A DNA stretch of 64,000 nt from Allacma fusca (lineage: Eukaryota; Arthropoda; Collembola; Symphypleona; Sminthuridae), in contig OX359245.1 in NCBI GenBank assembly GCA_947179485.1, forward strand, positions 21,811,067-21,875,066, in the 5' to 3' direction. How positions within the stretch are numbered: position 1 is the first letter of the stretch; each line of letters opens with the position of its first letter. Below the pieces are notes generated by a model. It ran no database searches. It was not told the DNA's origin and worked only from the letters and a program-made list of their open reading frames with translations. Shown here in pieces: positions 46,563 through 59,728 of the stretch. The translations under genes and the position numbers were made by a program.

Positions 46563-47767
46563 TAGTGCCCCTCATGGGTACAGGTTTTACCCGGGTATTT
46601 GGGTACAGGTTCAGGTACAGGTACGTATCAGGTACATACTTTTTGTACCCATCCAATTTGGGTACAGGTTCAGGTTCAGTCGTTAGATACCTGAAAATTC
46701 AGGTTCAGGTTCAGGTATGGGTACAGGTTCAAAAACAAATCTTTTGGTTATAAACCCATCAAGTACGGGTACTCACTGGGTAAATACCTGAACCTGAATA
46801 TAAAATACCTGAACTTTCAGGTACTTCTCAGTCAATCATAATTTTCAAGTAAAACCAGTAAATGTGTTGTTGAGCTTTAAAAACTCATCCGAATTTTTGA
46901 CCTTGAAACATGTTATATCAAAACTTATATGTATAACCTCAGTCATGAAAACTAATTCCACCATATAGGAATACGTGGATAGTTACCCAGCATTAGCTGG
47001 AATGATCAGAGATTTTTTAGCAGTTCCTGGAACTGGAGTACAGATAGAGCGAGCCTTCTCCGATGGCCCAGTTTTTCTGACGCATAAACGTTTTTATAAG
47101 AGTGGAGATACGGTAGGAAATGTATTTTTCTACAAGCTTGGCTGAAGTTAAAATCTGGGGAGTTTGAATCTAAACAAATGTTTTCTATTGCGAAATCAGG
47201 TTGCAAAACAAATTCTTAGTCGTTTAATTTCTCGGCATAATTGACAGTTTAGAAAATATTACACTGCATTTGTATTGTTACATTGAACATATTCATATCG
47301 TAGACTTTGCTGTCTGTTACCTTTTCAACCTTTATGCAATCATTTATAGCTACTAATAAATCCAGTTATTACGTAGTCATGCTTTCGAAGAATAAAAAAT
47401 AATAAAAAATCGAATATGACAAATAAATTCATTAAGTCAAAATGTCTTGGTGGCAGATATTTTAATTTTTTATTTCGTGTAATATCTTAGGTAATCCTTT
47501 AAATTAGTACAATCGAAAATACCTGGTAGGTACAGGTACTTTTAAAATATACCCGGGTACAGGTACTTTTTGGGGTATTTTTTGGGTACAGGTACTTTTC
47601 AGGTACAGGTACTTCTGATTGAGTTAGAGTACAGGTACAGGTTCAGGAAAATTGAACCCAGGTATTCAGGTACAGGTACGGGTATAGGTTGAAAAAATCC
47701 ATGTACCCATGATTCAGGTACAGGTTCAGGTTCAGGTACAACATTTTTGTACCCATGCGGAGCACTA
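46563..47767 (+). mobile_element. hAT element, word 'caggttcaggtaca', with transposase remnant
   Basis: Ends TAGTGCCCCTCATGGGTACA and TGTACCCATGCGGAGCACTA, perfect 8-bp duplication ATAAAAAT (46555-46562, 47768-47775). GGTACAGGTTCAGG words fill about 200 bp at each end. The centre contains a hAT dimerisation-domain remnant, direct proof of superfamily. Confidence 0.95.
46969..47118 (+). pseudogene. hAT transposase C-terminal dimerisation domain remnant
   Basis: One open stretch reads EYVDSYPALAGMIRDFLAVP then GTGVQIERAFSDGPVFLTHK and R. It fits the hAT family C-terminal pattern 'YP.LA..AR..L..P.TS...ER.FS..G..L..R'. The surrounding sequence has stops and the rest of the transposase is missing, so it cannot supply activity. 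Confidence 0.85.
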
Positions 47768-47775
47768 ATAAAAAT

Positions 47776-48370
47776 CATCACACAAGTTTAAGCGGGTGAC
47801 AAAGGATATGAAATAACCTCTGCATTCATATTTAAAATATTTAGTTAGCTACAGTTAACAGCCGCTCTTCCAGCCGATTTACTGTGTTACTATTTTTACA
47901 AAAAATAACGAAAAGCCATCAGAGAGTAGTTAGTTTAGTAAGGACTCTTCGATAACCAAATTGTTTTAGTAGAGATCTCTTCCCAACCAAACAACTGTGA
48001 GACCTATCTTTTCCATAAGAAGGAATCCTGGAGCCCATGAAATTTCTTGTGTTGGTTCCTATACACACCAGAAGGCCCATGTGTTGGTGCTTCGATTGAT
48101 GCGTTGAGGTAACGAAGAAAATTTAGTAAAATAAACAAACGCGTTGCCAGGTCCGGCGCCCGAACTTCTGATAGGTCATATAGATAATAATATTTGATTT
48201 TGCAAGCACAACATGATGCACTTGAATATTTGATATCGCTAAACTCTTGTTTACAAAAAGGGGTTAGGGCAAAGTGAGCAGTCCAACACTATATTAAAGT
48301 AAATCTGTAGTAAATGAAATTTGATGTTTATATTTAAAGTATATTATTATTATTATTTAAACTGTTTCAG
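47776..48370. other. intron k-l, 3' part
   Basis: Nothing recognised besides an ATT-rich tract before the acceptor. Confidence 0.6.
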
Positions 48371-48659
48371 GCTATTTTAAATAACGTCGCCTCGGCCTTC
48401 CTGAGTTTCGCAGATCACTTCAAACTTTATTCCTCCTTCTGCGCCTCGCACTCCAAAGCTCAGAAACTGCTGCATCCAATCGAAGGGAATCAGTCTCTGC
48501 AGCAATTCCTCGCCGCCCGGAATCCTCGGATGCAGCACTCCAATACACTTGAATCTTACCTCATTAAGCCCATACAACGAATCCTCAAGTATCCGCTTCT
48601 TCTCCAACAACTTCGGAACCTCTGCGACACAAATACCGATGAATACAGGCATCTATGTG
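48371..48659 (+). CDS. sif: sif/TIAM-like Rac GEF, exon l (core of DH domain)
   Basis: Acceptor TGTTTCAG|GCT, donor TGT G|gtacgt (phase 1). It encodes [20 protein letters not shown], then [36 protein letters not shown] and [20 protein letters not shown]. The [15 protein letters not shown] helix is the most conserved surface of Dbl-family exchange factors and contacts the GTPase. The Asp codon at its end is completed by exon m across a 6-kb intron. Confidence 0.96.
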
Positions 48660-50816
48660 GTACGTCCCTCTCCACCAGACATGAGTATCTCATGAAAGGT
48701 TTACCACTAATGACTTCCTTCAATGAAGAAAAAATTGTATCCTTCGAATTTTACATTTAAAGTGTGTACAATTTTTTTTCAATGTCATTGCATAGCAAAA
48801 ACTTAATTAAAGCTTTTAGACCCACTCGGACTACAGGATACCCTGTAAGTTTGCTCGTATTGCCGAGCCGGATTTCGGCCGGTTTTGTAATCCAATTCTG
48901 ACCAAATAATACGAATTTCTACGGTAATAATTGTTGTTATAATTTAAGCAACATTTGGCAACCCATAATTCCTGATGTTTCAAATATTTACGAAAAGAAA
49001 CAAAGATTACATAATTATAAAATTAGTGTAGCATTACTTTTAATAATTTCAAGAATGTAATTTGTCGTACATCTTATAATGTATCAACATAAGTTTAAAT
49101 TTTATCAACTGAGTTATAAACTTCACCGTGAGTGCTGAACCGATCATCAACATTAGTGATCTCATCCGGGGACTATAATCCCCGGGATGAAAAACAAGAT
49201 TTGGAGAAATATAGTATACATTTATTATTCTACTACAATGACAAACCCCAGTAAACCACGAACGTTGCAGAACAATTGTACCAATGCACAATTCTAACGT
49301 TAGCATGGTTGACGTAACGTTAAACTTAGCGTTTGAAAAATGCTCAAATGTCCTCTTGCGTAGCGCTTTACAAGCGCTAGTGGTTATGATTATTACAACG
49401 TCAGATTCTAATGTTCAACTAATTAATGAAACGTGAATCGTTTAATGGTTGCATAACATTCAATTAAAATATTACTGCTCAAATTTCCTGCTTATACTAC
49501 TCTTAGTTAAAATAACTTCAAGACGTGACCATAATTATTACATTATTGAATGTCTTTATTATTACTATTACTAATATTAAAGCCATATTTTAAAAGATAT
49601 ACATAACAAGATTAAAATAAAGCAATAACAACATCGTGGACGCAAATTTTCGTCGAAAAGGAGGCCAGAAAGAGTCCATTCGATATTTTCGAACTGATTT
49701 TGTCTGAATCTGTAGGTAAGACAGCCAAGGAATGAGCTCTGAAAGCATAAAATAAAATAGAAAAATTACCTCATTAAAATCTCATTTTATTTTGGATTGT
49801 CTTTCCAATGTTCATGAAATCTGAGGATAAAATGCACCATACAGTAATTTTGGCAAGCTAACTTGCAATAATAACAAATACTTACTTTATGATTACCCAC
49901 GGGAATTCCAGTTCCATTAAAGGGTCAATCTCACAATCAGCAACATCGAGTCAGCAGGATATACCTCTGCTAATCTGCCCGGTTCCCTGAATTTATGCAA
50001 AGAAACCATTTTCACATTTCGAGCCAGCTGTTAATAAATAATTAAAGGAGAAGGACAATCTACAATTTCAAGCAAGTAAATTATAAGTGTAGGTACAAAT
50101 GTATGCCAGAAAAATTATGTATTATAATTTCGGATTACGTACTTACATTTCACTCAAGACTGAATGTGATTCCTGGATGAGACCACTTCAAATAAACTCC
50201 CGGGTCTTATATGGGAAAATGATATTAGAATAACTTAATTTTAGAAAAATTCCAGTCAACATAAACTATTAATGCCAACATTTATTAAACTAATAATTGT
50301 ACGTAAGTACTCCACATATCTGTACATAGCGTGATGAAATTGAATGCAACGGACAATCTGGATTTCCCTCTGTTTCATGTGATACATCCTTGTTCACGCG
50401 CATGTCCGTTCACTCTAGCGCTTAATTAGAGTTATGGAAGAGCTTGAACAAGATCGGTTGTGCACTACTTTTCATGGCGTTTCACTGATGCTATTTGTAA
50501 GTGATTTTTTAACCGTTTCTTGAAAGCGGGGAGCAAATGCTAGCAAAGCTTTCACACCGTAACGTTATTGGTCAAGCATTCATAGAACACTAGCTTTTGG
50601 TATCAAAAACGGAACGTGACGTTTTAACGTAAGGCCAACCAACCGTGGTTTACTGCGAATACAATCGGGCAGATAAATACTCGAAAAAAACAAGATTGTT
50701 GAAATGTTGTAATAAACAACATTTTCAATGTCGTACAGTTTTCCTGGTCGACTTTAATCAAATTTGTGGAAATCATTATAATAACATTCTCTTATAACCA
50801 AGCAATTGGTCTTGCC
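48660..50816. other. intron l-m, 5' part
   Basis: About 2.1 kb without recognisable repeat, RNA or coding feature; a short CCGGGGA..TCCCCGG inverted pair occurs near 49168-49193. Confidence 0.55.
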
Positions 50817-50824
50817 GTTGGGTG

Positions 50825-52097
50825 CAGTGCTGCGGACAAGTTCAAGTAATACTTGAGTTTTCAAGTCAAGTTCAAGTTCGGGTCAGGTTCAAGTAGGTAA
50901 ATTTTTTTACTTGAATCTTTCAGGTCAAGTTCAAGTACGTACTCGGCTTGACCATGACATTCTAAGACAAGTCAGGTTCAAGTACAAGTAAGAGAAATTT
51001 ACTTGAATCTCAAGTCAAGTTCAGGGTCAAGTAATGGAAAGAAAAAACTTGACCATGAACTTGAGATTACATGGTCAAGTTCAAGTAATTTTAGATTGCG
51101 CATGCCATAAAGGACGGAAGCAATTTCAAAATCACAATCCAATTTCATGTCGTGTCCAGGGTATATTATTTGCACATGCCATCTATCAAAGGACAAAATT
51201 CAAAATCAGTCCTTTTTATGAAGGTCTTGTTTACCAGACGTTGCTCATTGTTAGTTGTTGCAGTGGCCTCTCCATGAAATAAAGGAATTATCTTGATAAT
51301 TCATATTGTTGCTTAGAATTATTTGTTTCAACTTGGTTAAATAAATTCCAGTATAAAATGAGCTTGGATGGCTCTTTACAAAAAGCGTTTAATAAATAAG
51401 TAAATACTAGTTTATTAAATTGTAAATTAAGAGTACTGGTAATGCTCAAATAGGTACTTTTATGTAAATATATGTACATATATAAACATTAAATAAAACT
51501 TGACACTATGTAAAACTCGTCAGATATACAGTAAAAGTCCGTTATAAGGGCTCAGCTTATAAGGAAATATCGACATCAGGGAAGCATTTGTTTGACCCGA
51601 ACTTTCATTTACGCAATGCTTTAGACGTTTTGTATAAGGGAAATTCCTTTATAAATTGTATAGTCTCTTATATCGAACTTTTACTGTATTCAGTACACGC
51701 TCAAAGTTGTCCTCGAATGGTTTTAAATAAAAAGTAGTAGTAAAATTGTTTTCTGAATGCGTTTTGATTTTCAGCCTGAAAGAAATAATTTGCCGATGCA
51801 AGTTCGACAAGTTATTGTGGCCATGTTTTATTTTTTGTGATACTTAACTTGAATTATCAAGTTCAAGTCGCGTTCAAGTCATGGTCAAGTCAAGTTCAAG
51901 TCAAGTTTAGAATTTTAGCTACTTGTTCAAGTTCGGGTCTTACAAAAGTTACTTGATTACTTGAAGTTGACAAGTCAAGTAATTACACGAACGCGAGTTA
52001 TCAAGTTCGGGTTGTGTCTTGAAAATTACTTGAAGTTTCGTGGTCAAGTCAAGTTCATGGTCAAGTATTGAAATTACTTGACCCGATCGCAGCACTG
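50825..52097. mobile_element. hAT-like element, word 'caagttcaagt'
   Basis: Ends CAGTGCTGCGGACAAGTTCA and CCCGATCGCAGCACTG, perfect 8-bp duplication GTTGGGTG (50817-50824, 52098-52105). CAAGTTCAAGT/ACTTGAA words at both sides. A 158-bp pogo-like MITE is nested at 51529-51686. Related ends at 697-1781 and 33244. Confidence 0.94.
51529..51686. mobile_element. pogo-like MITE, 158 bp
   Basis: CAGTAAAAGTCCGTTATAAG and CTTATATCGAACTTTTACTG with TA on both sides. Confidence 0.85.
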
Positions 52098-52789
52098 GTT
52101 GGGTGTCATTTTCGGGGAGTAGATGTGTTTATTCGAAAACTTGATTTATACTCCATTCAAGGTGTTAAATAATCACCCGTTTTAATGCCTTGGCAAGATT
52201 ACTGATGTTGGAGACCGATTCAGCGTCCATGATTATGTAGAATTGCATGTTGTTTGATCAAAATTAGCTTCCAAGTACGATCAAAATCCCGGTATGTATC
52301 AGGTCCAAGCAGTCCGAGTGAGTACAAGCAATTTAATTAAGCTTTGTCTACGTAATGGAACTGCATAGTTATTTAATAACTTCATTGCAGGCATCATTTA
52401 TTGATACCCTTCCAGTTACATATGATCTCCACTCTTTTCGTTATCTAATTATTAGAGTATTCACAGCACGCAACAATAGTTACAGTTTCGGTACAACAGT
52501 AACCTCTCCGTGTTTAGAGTAAGAACTCAAATAATTGTTAAGCAATTAATGTAATTTCAAATGAAAAGTTCGTACTTGGGTTAGGAGATTGATGTTTAAT
52601 GAGTAAAATAAGAAAAATTAACCCTTGAGAGACAACTAAAATCTTCCAAACGAACTCCTTCGACAATATGGTGCAACCGGAGAGCGTCTCATACCGAATG
52701 GACATGTCCCTAAACGCTCTTTGTAACGTTTCTATACAGTTGCAGCAGAGCAGAGTCGATGTTCGACTCTAGCTAACCCTCGTATAATA

Positions 52790-53548
52790 CAGTAAAACCT
52801 CTTCATAGTCACATTGCAGGGGACCACGTATAAAAGTTGACTGTAGAGAACGCTGACTACTGAGTGGTCAACTTGTTGAGTACTCTGAATATATACTATT
52901 ATTTGCTAATACGCTATTATGAAACTCTGGGCTATGCAAACTTTAAAAAATTGCTACATACATAAGTAATAACTGAATCAATCAGAAGCTGAAGAAGTAA
53001 ACAAATCTGTCAAAACAATTCGTTTCATGGCTTGAATATATGTCCTACAAAGTCTTCTAAATCTCCTAAGCTTAGTATCATATTGCTTATATAAACTTGA
53101 AATTTTTTCTTCGATATCCAAAATAACTTTTAATAAGCTATTGGCTTAAGGATATGATTTTCCCTTTCGGAGCCATTTTTGGTAGGAATGCAGTCTGCGA
53201 ATGTAAATAATGTTTGTATACATGTAAAAACCATGAATGAGAATTGTCACTGGCTGCCAGTGCACTAATAAAATATTGTGGTGTACATTATCTGTGAATA
53301 GTAAGATTTAAATATTATTCATTAATATTGGAATTATGATCGCGCCTGGGCGCGGATTTTTTAAATAATGTGACTATATGGCGAGTTGTAGATTCCCCGG
53401 GACAGAAAATACGCTGGACAATAGAAAGATTATGACTATTGGGATTATTTAACATCACAGTATATAGGAGAATAGCCGGGACCAAATTATTTTATGACTA
53501 GAGAGAGAAGTTGCTTATAGCGGTAGTGACTATAAAGAGGTTTGACTG
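52790..53548. mobile_element. pogo/Tigger-like element, 759 bp
   Basis: Ends CAGTAAAACCTCTTCATAGT and ACTATAAAGAGGTTTGACTG, TA on both sides (52788-52789, 53549-53550). GACTATAGAG words near both ends. No transposase recognised. Confidence 0.85.
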
Positions 53549-54082
53549 TATACTTGGTTATTTCCATTGCTCTCAATGCACGTTAAAACATCTGCATATT
53601 TTACACAAGATTATTCTTATATAATTCTAATAAAAACGACCCCTGATTTATGAAATATGAACAGTCGACCAGGTTTCTTTTAGTAATGGGATCTGTTGTA
53701 TTCTGGTTATAACTCTTGTGCTCTTAAATTCGGAAGAAAGAAAAAATGTTAAATTGTTGTTCCGTAAATCAAATCGTCAAATTAAATCAAAGTCATTTTA
53801 AATCTAAGTGAATGCAAAAGCTTCTTGTTGTTAATGAGCTAACTAAATTCCTATCTAAAAACCTGGAAAACTAAATAAAGTTCACACAACAATTCTACTT
53901 CCTAAAATATAGAGCAGTTAATATTATTTAACCTTAAAAACTTTCGTTAAACATTAGAAAATAAATATCTTAAAAATTTATACAGAATTGAACGGAATTA
54001 TGCGGTATGTGGTATTTAGAAGGATAAACTGAAATTTTAACTGCTACCAATTTATACCCTGTGGATCTGCTGGTGTTTGTAC

Positions 54083-54470
54083 TAGTGATGCCAATGGTCT
54101 GGTCTGATCCAGATTTTATGAAACTGGTCTGGTCCAGTTTTTCGGACCACACCAGACCATAGACCATGGTTCGGACCATGGTCCAGAATACTATTGAGAG
54201 CAATTAAATAATCAACTTGTATCCAGTCAAATTCTTCTTTTATTCCCAGAAATGACATTTTTAGTATGTTAAATTGGATTTCGTTAACTCATACATTTTT
54301 AATTTGCTTACTTTTGAGACCATGATCCTATGGTCTGGTCTGGTCTGGTCCTGAAGCTGGACCAATTGTATCTGTTCTGGTTCAAGTGTTGGATCAGACC
54401 GGACCAGACCATACAAATCTGGGACCAGACCGGACCAGACCAATAACGGACTAGACCATTGGCATCCCTA
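54083..54470. mobile_element. hAT-like element, word 'ggtctggtctggtc', 388 bp
   Basis: Ends TAGTGATGCCAATGGTCT and AGACCATTGGCATCCCTA, perfect 8-bp duplication GTTTGTAC (54075-54082, 54471-54478). GGTCTGGTC/GACCAGACC words fill both flanks. Confidence 0.95.
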
Positions 54471-54666
54471 GTTTGTACATTCGTGAACAATTTCAAAGGA
54501 TGTAATGGTTTTTAAAATTCATTTTCAACAGGTTTATCATTTAAAGATTCGCAGCCTAAGGACTCTAAATATATAATGCATGGAAATTTTAGTTGTATTC
54601 AACACGTGTGTATATTGAAATGTAAAACAGTTTCTTACGTTTACTCGTGTTATACCAATTACACAG

Positions 54667-54962
54667 ATGCTCTTCAATGTATGGAGCGTGTGGCGGAGCA
54701 TATCAATGAGATGCAGAGGATTCACGAGGAGTATGGTGCCATCTTCGAGCATCTCTTTAGACAGCACCAAAAGCTTGCAAAGATTCAGATCGACTTGAGT
54801 CCAGGAGACTTGCTCCACTATGGAGGAGTGGAGTGGCTCAATATTGCTGAATTCCTGGGGAAGATCAAAAAAGGTCTGGAGCTCCATGCCATGTGCTTTG
54901 TTTTCCGGACGGCTGTTGTCTTCCTTTGCAAGGAACGTCTCCGCCATAAAAAGAAGCTGATG
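54667..54962 (+). CDS. sif: sif/TIAM-like Rac GEF, exon m (DH end and C-terminal PH start)
   Basis: Acceptor TTACACAG|AT, donor ATG|gtaaac, 296 nt. It encodes [20 protein letters not shown] and [16 protein letters not shown] (last DH helices), then the DH-PH junction [19 protein letters not shown] and PH strands [40 protein letters not shown]-type proteins share this junction. A 388-bp hAT element ends about 200 nt upstream. Confidence 0.96.
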
Positions 54963-55260
54963 GTAAACCCTTAACACCCACATAAAGATGTTTTATTTTA
55001 GGGATTATTTTTGAGGAGGTTTGTTTATTGGTTTCATTGAATATTTAACTAGCAAGTGATTGTATGGAGTAATTGCTTTTAATTGTGTAGATTGTTTTAG
55101 AAATTTTTTGAAGTTTAATATAATGTTAGACGTATAATTGTCATTATCACTGAAATGTGTGCTAATTTTAATTCAGTTCTCAATACGGTGTAAAAGTAAA
55201 AGTATGAAAAGCGCAGTTTTAAAACTGTACAACTTGCAAGCATGAGTTTTATAGACAGAA

Positions 55261-55460
55261 CTAGTAAAAGCCCTGTGCTTCACAGGGGAGGTGGAGGTTA
55301 AATGGGGGATGGTATTTTCAGTGTAGAAATTAAAAGCAAAACGACGTACGAATCAAGCCCTGTCGTGGAGACTTTTGTAGGCATAATTTTGCTTATTTTA
55401 AGAGTAGCGCGCGCTTTAAATAAACGGAGTGTTCGGTAATAATAAGGAAGGGTATTATAA
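55261..55460 (-). mobile_element. Helitron family H1, 3' part
   Basis: On the minus strand it ends hairpin CCCTGTGAAGCACAGGG, then CTTTTACTAG|T. Body GCGCGCTACTCTTAAAATAAG and CGTTTATTTAAAG as in other H1 copies, here uninterrupted. The 5' limit is approximate. Confidence 0.75.
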
Positions 55461-55464
55461 AATT

Positions 55465-56054
55465 ACGTTCCGCATTCTGATGTATCAATTCAAGTTTTAA
55501 TAAATCTTCTGCAACGAGAGCAAGTAAAGTTTCAGTTCATTCAGTCGATTTAATTATTTCGAATTCTCAAAACGAATTAAATCGAATCATGAATGTTTCA
55601 AATGATTCATTGATGAAAATAAAAATATATGATTTAAAAAATCAGCTAATGTCAATAACGCTTGCACAGCCCTGTTCATGTACACTTAAGAAATGAAAGA
55701 CGACACCTTTATAGTTTACAAGCGAAACCTATAGTAAATTTGAGCTAGAATTATTACAGAATTAAAACTTTTAGCAAATATTCTGATGACCAACATGTAG
55801 CATTTGAATTTGTACCCCCTCATAGACCTAACAGACTTACAATTAGAATAATCTGTAAGGTTTGTGAAATGTAAAACAAATTATGAACACATATTGTGGT
55901 TACATCTAATGGTAGTTAGCAAGATGAATGTTGAGGCAAGGTAGTCTTAGTTTTCTAATTAACGGCTAAGGAGCCGTACAAGGCGTAATTTGCTGTGTTT
56001 TTTAAACGTTGATGGTTTTTACCACGTTCGGCATGTTTTTTTTTATTTTTACAG
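55465..56054. other. intron m-n, 3' part
   Basis: No recognised feature apart from the acceptor tract at 56035-56054. Confidence 0.6.
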
Positions 56055-56502
56055 GGTTCAAGTGGAAAAGTGGCGGACAAAAGTGAGGTGGAAATCATAA
56101 GATACCAGGTACTGATTCCGGTTTCGGAAGTTCAAGTTAGGCAGATCGAGCCAGTGAATAAGTCTGCGGAGGCTCCAGATCCAGCAAACTCCTCTAACTT
56201 TTCCTGGGAACTGGTCCACCTGCGAAATCAGACCCAGCGCCGGTCGGAGAAAATTTATTTACTCTCAAATTCCACGACGGAGTTCCGGAACGCTTTTCTC
56301 AGGAACATACGACAAATTATACGGGAAAGTGTTCGTAATATGAGCTTACCCCCGAGGCTCACCGACGGCTCCTCAGATGGTGGCGAGATGCTGTCCCCAG
56401 GATCCGCTCCGACCAAAGGAATCTCTCATTATGCCACCCCAGAAGGGCTGGAGAGCGTGCAGAAACCTTCGGGCTGTTATATTTCTCAAGCCCAAACTTT
56501 AG
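56055..56502 (+). CDS. sif: sif/TIAM-like Rac GEF, exon n (C-terminal PH domain)
   Basis: Acceptor TTTTTACAG|GGT, donor TTA G|gtaacg (phase 1), 448 nt. It encodes the C-terminal PH domain: EVEIIRYQVLIPVSEVQVRQ, then NFSWELVHLRNQTQRRSEKI, YLLSNSTTEFRNAFLRNIRQ and IIRESVRNMSLP as the closing helix. A Ser/Gly-rich tail follows (RLTDGSSDGGEMLSPGSAP). In Dbl proteins this PH domain supports exchange activity and lipid binding. Confidence 0.95.
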
Positions 56503-57598
56503 GTAACGATCAAATTTGTATTTAAGAATTCCCTGTAACATAGTAACGTTGCCAGTATTTCCGTGTTTCGATCAGTAATGTTTACAGCATTTTCCTGGTT
56601 CGATTAATAAAGTATGAGCTTAAATAACCGTCCCGACGGTTCGGGCCATATCACCATGGTTTGCAGGGGGAAACAGCGCTCAGGTTTTAAATTCTAATTC
56701 CTAGGTATTTTCCTTCTTCAACTTAAGTTTTCCAATGTTAAATCCCCTAAAAAATGTTCATTTTCGAAAGTCAATGACTTAAGATAAATAATGATGAAGG
56801 AGACAACTAGTGATCCTTGTATCATTCCTTTTCGAATTATCGTTATCATTCGGTCAAAAAAAACCGTAACGATATTGCACAGATTGCCTTTAAAATCAGT
56901 GGAATATTTGTATATATGTTCAGTTAAAAATCTAAAATTTTAAAACTCGTTGTGTCAAAATGTGAAGCAAGAACAAGAACGTTTCGAGGATTTTAGACAT
57001 TAGTGTGTTATCCTGAGGAGACTGAGCAAGGAAAAATATTGGTGTGGACTGTGTTAAAACGGATGCATCATGTCGGCACTCGGCACGTTTTATGAAGTGA
57101 GGGAATTAGGTTATCAATTGCAAATCGTGTCGGTGAGGTCATGCAATTGACTTGTAGCGTGGTGGATAGTTTATCAAATATTGAAATAGTTGCATGATTT
57201 TTATATATAATTGTACAATCTTTTATTTATGAAACTGATTTACCATTTTGGAGAAATCTTGCCTCACTTTGTTCGAACGTCCTGTATCTAAATTATTTGA
57301 CTAAGGAACCTTTTGTTGTGGATGTTTCAAAGCCGTTAAAGTTTACTAAATTTAAACATCATTTTTGTTTTTCGTAAAAAATAGTCAAGCGAAAAATTGG
57401 AAATTGTCTTTTCAATTGTTCCACAAAATCCTGACTTTGCCCACTTTGCCTCTGTTTCCTGAGCTTGGTGTCACGAGTTTTATAGTAATGGAAGTGGGAC
57501 AAATTTTGAAAACCGTGGAATAAAATTTGCTACAAAATGTGAGATATTATTTCATCTCCTCATCCATGATCTAAGGGAAGAAAAGGGTATAAAACACC
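56503..57598. other. intron n-o, 5' part
   Basis: No recognised gene or repeat. Confidence 0.6.
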
Positions 57599-57606
57599 CT
57601 ACAAAC

Positions 57607-59490
57607 CAGACATGTCCAGCCTTGGAAGGCTAGCCTTCAATGAAGGCTTTACTGAAGGCGGAAGATCAATTTTCCAGAGAGTTGAGAGTTGGGAAGGGAA
57701 GCTGCAGGTTGGCTGAATTAATTCCGAAAGTCTGAATAAAGGCTTCCTAATATTAACAGAAAACGGTAGGTGAAGGAAGGACGTCTGTAAAGAAGCCCAC
57801 TTCTATTTAAAAGGCTTCGCGCGTACAATTAACGACAATAGATTGCCACAAATAGAACAATGCGATTCCTACTGAAAACACGGCAAATGAATGCATGAAG
57901 TTCATATTTACGTATATATGCACAATAAGAAACCGTAACCGCTTATTGATATACTTATGGGCATGGAATTTATGCTTCGGACGAACTTGAGTACGTTTGT
58001 TTAATGAAAAATACCTGGGAATCATGCAATTTTGAATTGTATTGCTGATTTTAAGATGTTTGACCTGCAAAAGGGTTGTTTAAATGCATTGGTATGGTTA
58101 GGGTATGTCGATTTGAAAATGCCCGGCATTTTGGGCAACTCGCACGTCCAAAATGCCAGGGCATTTTGGGCATTTTCATTTCAGGGCGAGGGCGGCATAA
58201 TAGGGCATATTGGGCAAGGGCATTTTGGGCATTTTCATCGAGGACAAATTGGGCATTTTGGGCAGAATCGTGGAATATAATAGAACAATCTATACAATTT
58301 GACAATGAATTTGAAAATTTCTTTGTAATTTTGGAGAAAAAGCTTTCGAAATTTTCTTGAAAATTTTATTCTGTCATTATTTTGACGAAGTTAATTCAAC
58401 TGGTAATGAAATACGTTTGGATACCATAGGTCATATTGAACATTACCATTTGTGAAACACCTGTACAGTACACGATACGGCTATAAATTAAAATATTCTA
58501 GTAACTATTTTTCCAAACTGCAGACGATGCAAAATGATCTTCCACCATCCTGGGAATATTCACATACCCATATGAATGTATTACTGTGATCAGAAATGTC
58601 TTTTCGGTAAAAATTAGAACCCATACGGTAATTGTATTACACCATAAAACTAGAAACAACAATATTTGGGGGACCCGTATAGAGGATGTATATTGGTTTC
58701 TACTCGAGCCATTTTTGGCTGATCGTTGCAAACTGCAGACTATAGTGATGTAGAACAAAATGAGTATAAAATTCAGCTACATCAGCCATTTAAATTTTGA
58801 CTGATCCCTTACCATCAGATTTTTACTTTAGGAGTTCGTACTTCAAAAGAAAATAGTACTTCTGCCCGCCCGTCAGTGACGCATATGTAAATTTACTTCA
58901 TATTATTGTTTACATAGAAATTTATTTTCATAGGAGTGATAATTGATATCATCTCATGTCAATGAAATTAAATTGATTTGACTGTTTTTGCCATTACAAT
59001 ATACGCGAAGAAGCGAATAACCAGACATTCACATTTATAAGTTTTCCTTGGCTGCGCTGTCATGCATTTGGATGGATATTCTGAATATATGCTAGTAATC
59101 AAATTTTGGTGCCATGAAAATGCCCAAAATGCCCAACTTGTCCTGCCCAAAATGCCCAAAATCCGGGCATTTTCAAAAGCTGCCCACATGCCCAGTTTTT
59201 GGGCATGTGGGCAGGCATTTTGGGCATTTTCAGCTGGGCGGGCAAATACTGCAGGGCATTTTCAATCGACATACCCTAGGTATGGTATTTTGTGTTATGA
59301 AGGCTGAGTGGAAACGAAGGCTGATTTTTTTTGAAGGCTGAAGGCTGAAGGCATTAAATTAATAAGCTAAACAAGGCTGAGGGAAGGTATTATATTTTAA
59401 AGGCTTCATTTAAAAGAAGGATGAAGGAATTTTTTACAAAAAATTGCCTTCGAAGGTTTGAAGAAAGGTTATTTCGTTTGAACAACTCTG
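57607..59490. mobile_element. hAT-like element, family G, copy 4, interrupted
   Basis: Ends CAGACATGTCCAGCC and GAACAACTCTG; octamers CTACAAAC and ATACAAAC match at 7 of 8. It is colinear with 32062-32656, and is split by another hAT element at 58099-59278. Confidence 0.85.
58099..59278. mobile_element. hAT-like element, word 'gggcattttgggcatttt'
   Basis: Ends TAGGGTATGTCGATTTGAAA and TTTTCAATCGACATACCCTA, perfect 8-bp duplication GGTATGGT (58091-58098, 59279-59286). GGGCATTTT/AAAATGCCC words dominate both flanks. The related uninterrupted site is at about 32455-32480. Confidence 0.95.
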
Positions 59491-59728
59491 ATACAAACAC
59501 ATCAGGACAATTACTCAGGCAAAATCATGTGCGTTTCACAGTACAGGTCCTTTCTAGTACTTGTACTTGAATGAGAAGCAACATGGCATATTCATAAAAT
59601 TACCTCCCACTACATTCAGCAGTCGAATTTGCTAGAAGAGTGTCCGATTTGCAGCTAAAACCTATTGGTTATATCCCAATAATATTTGGCCTCAATATTA
59701 CCCACACTATGTAATATTATATTATATA

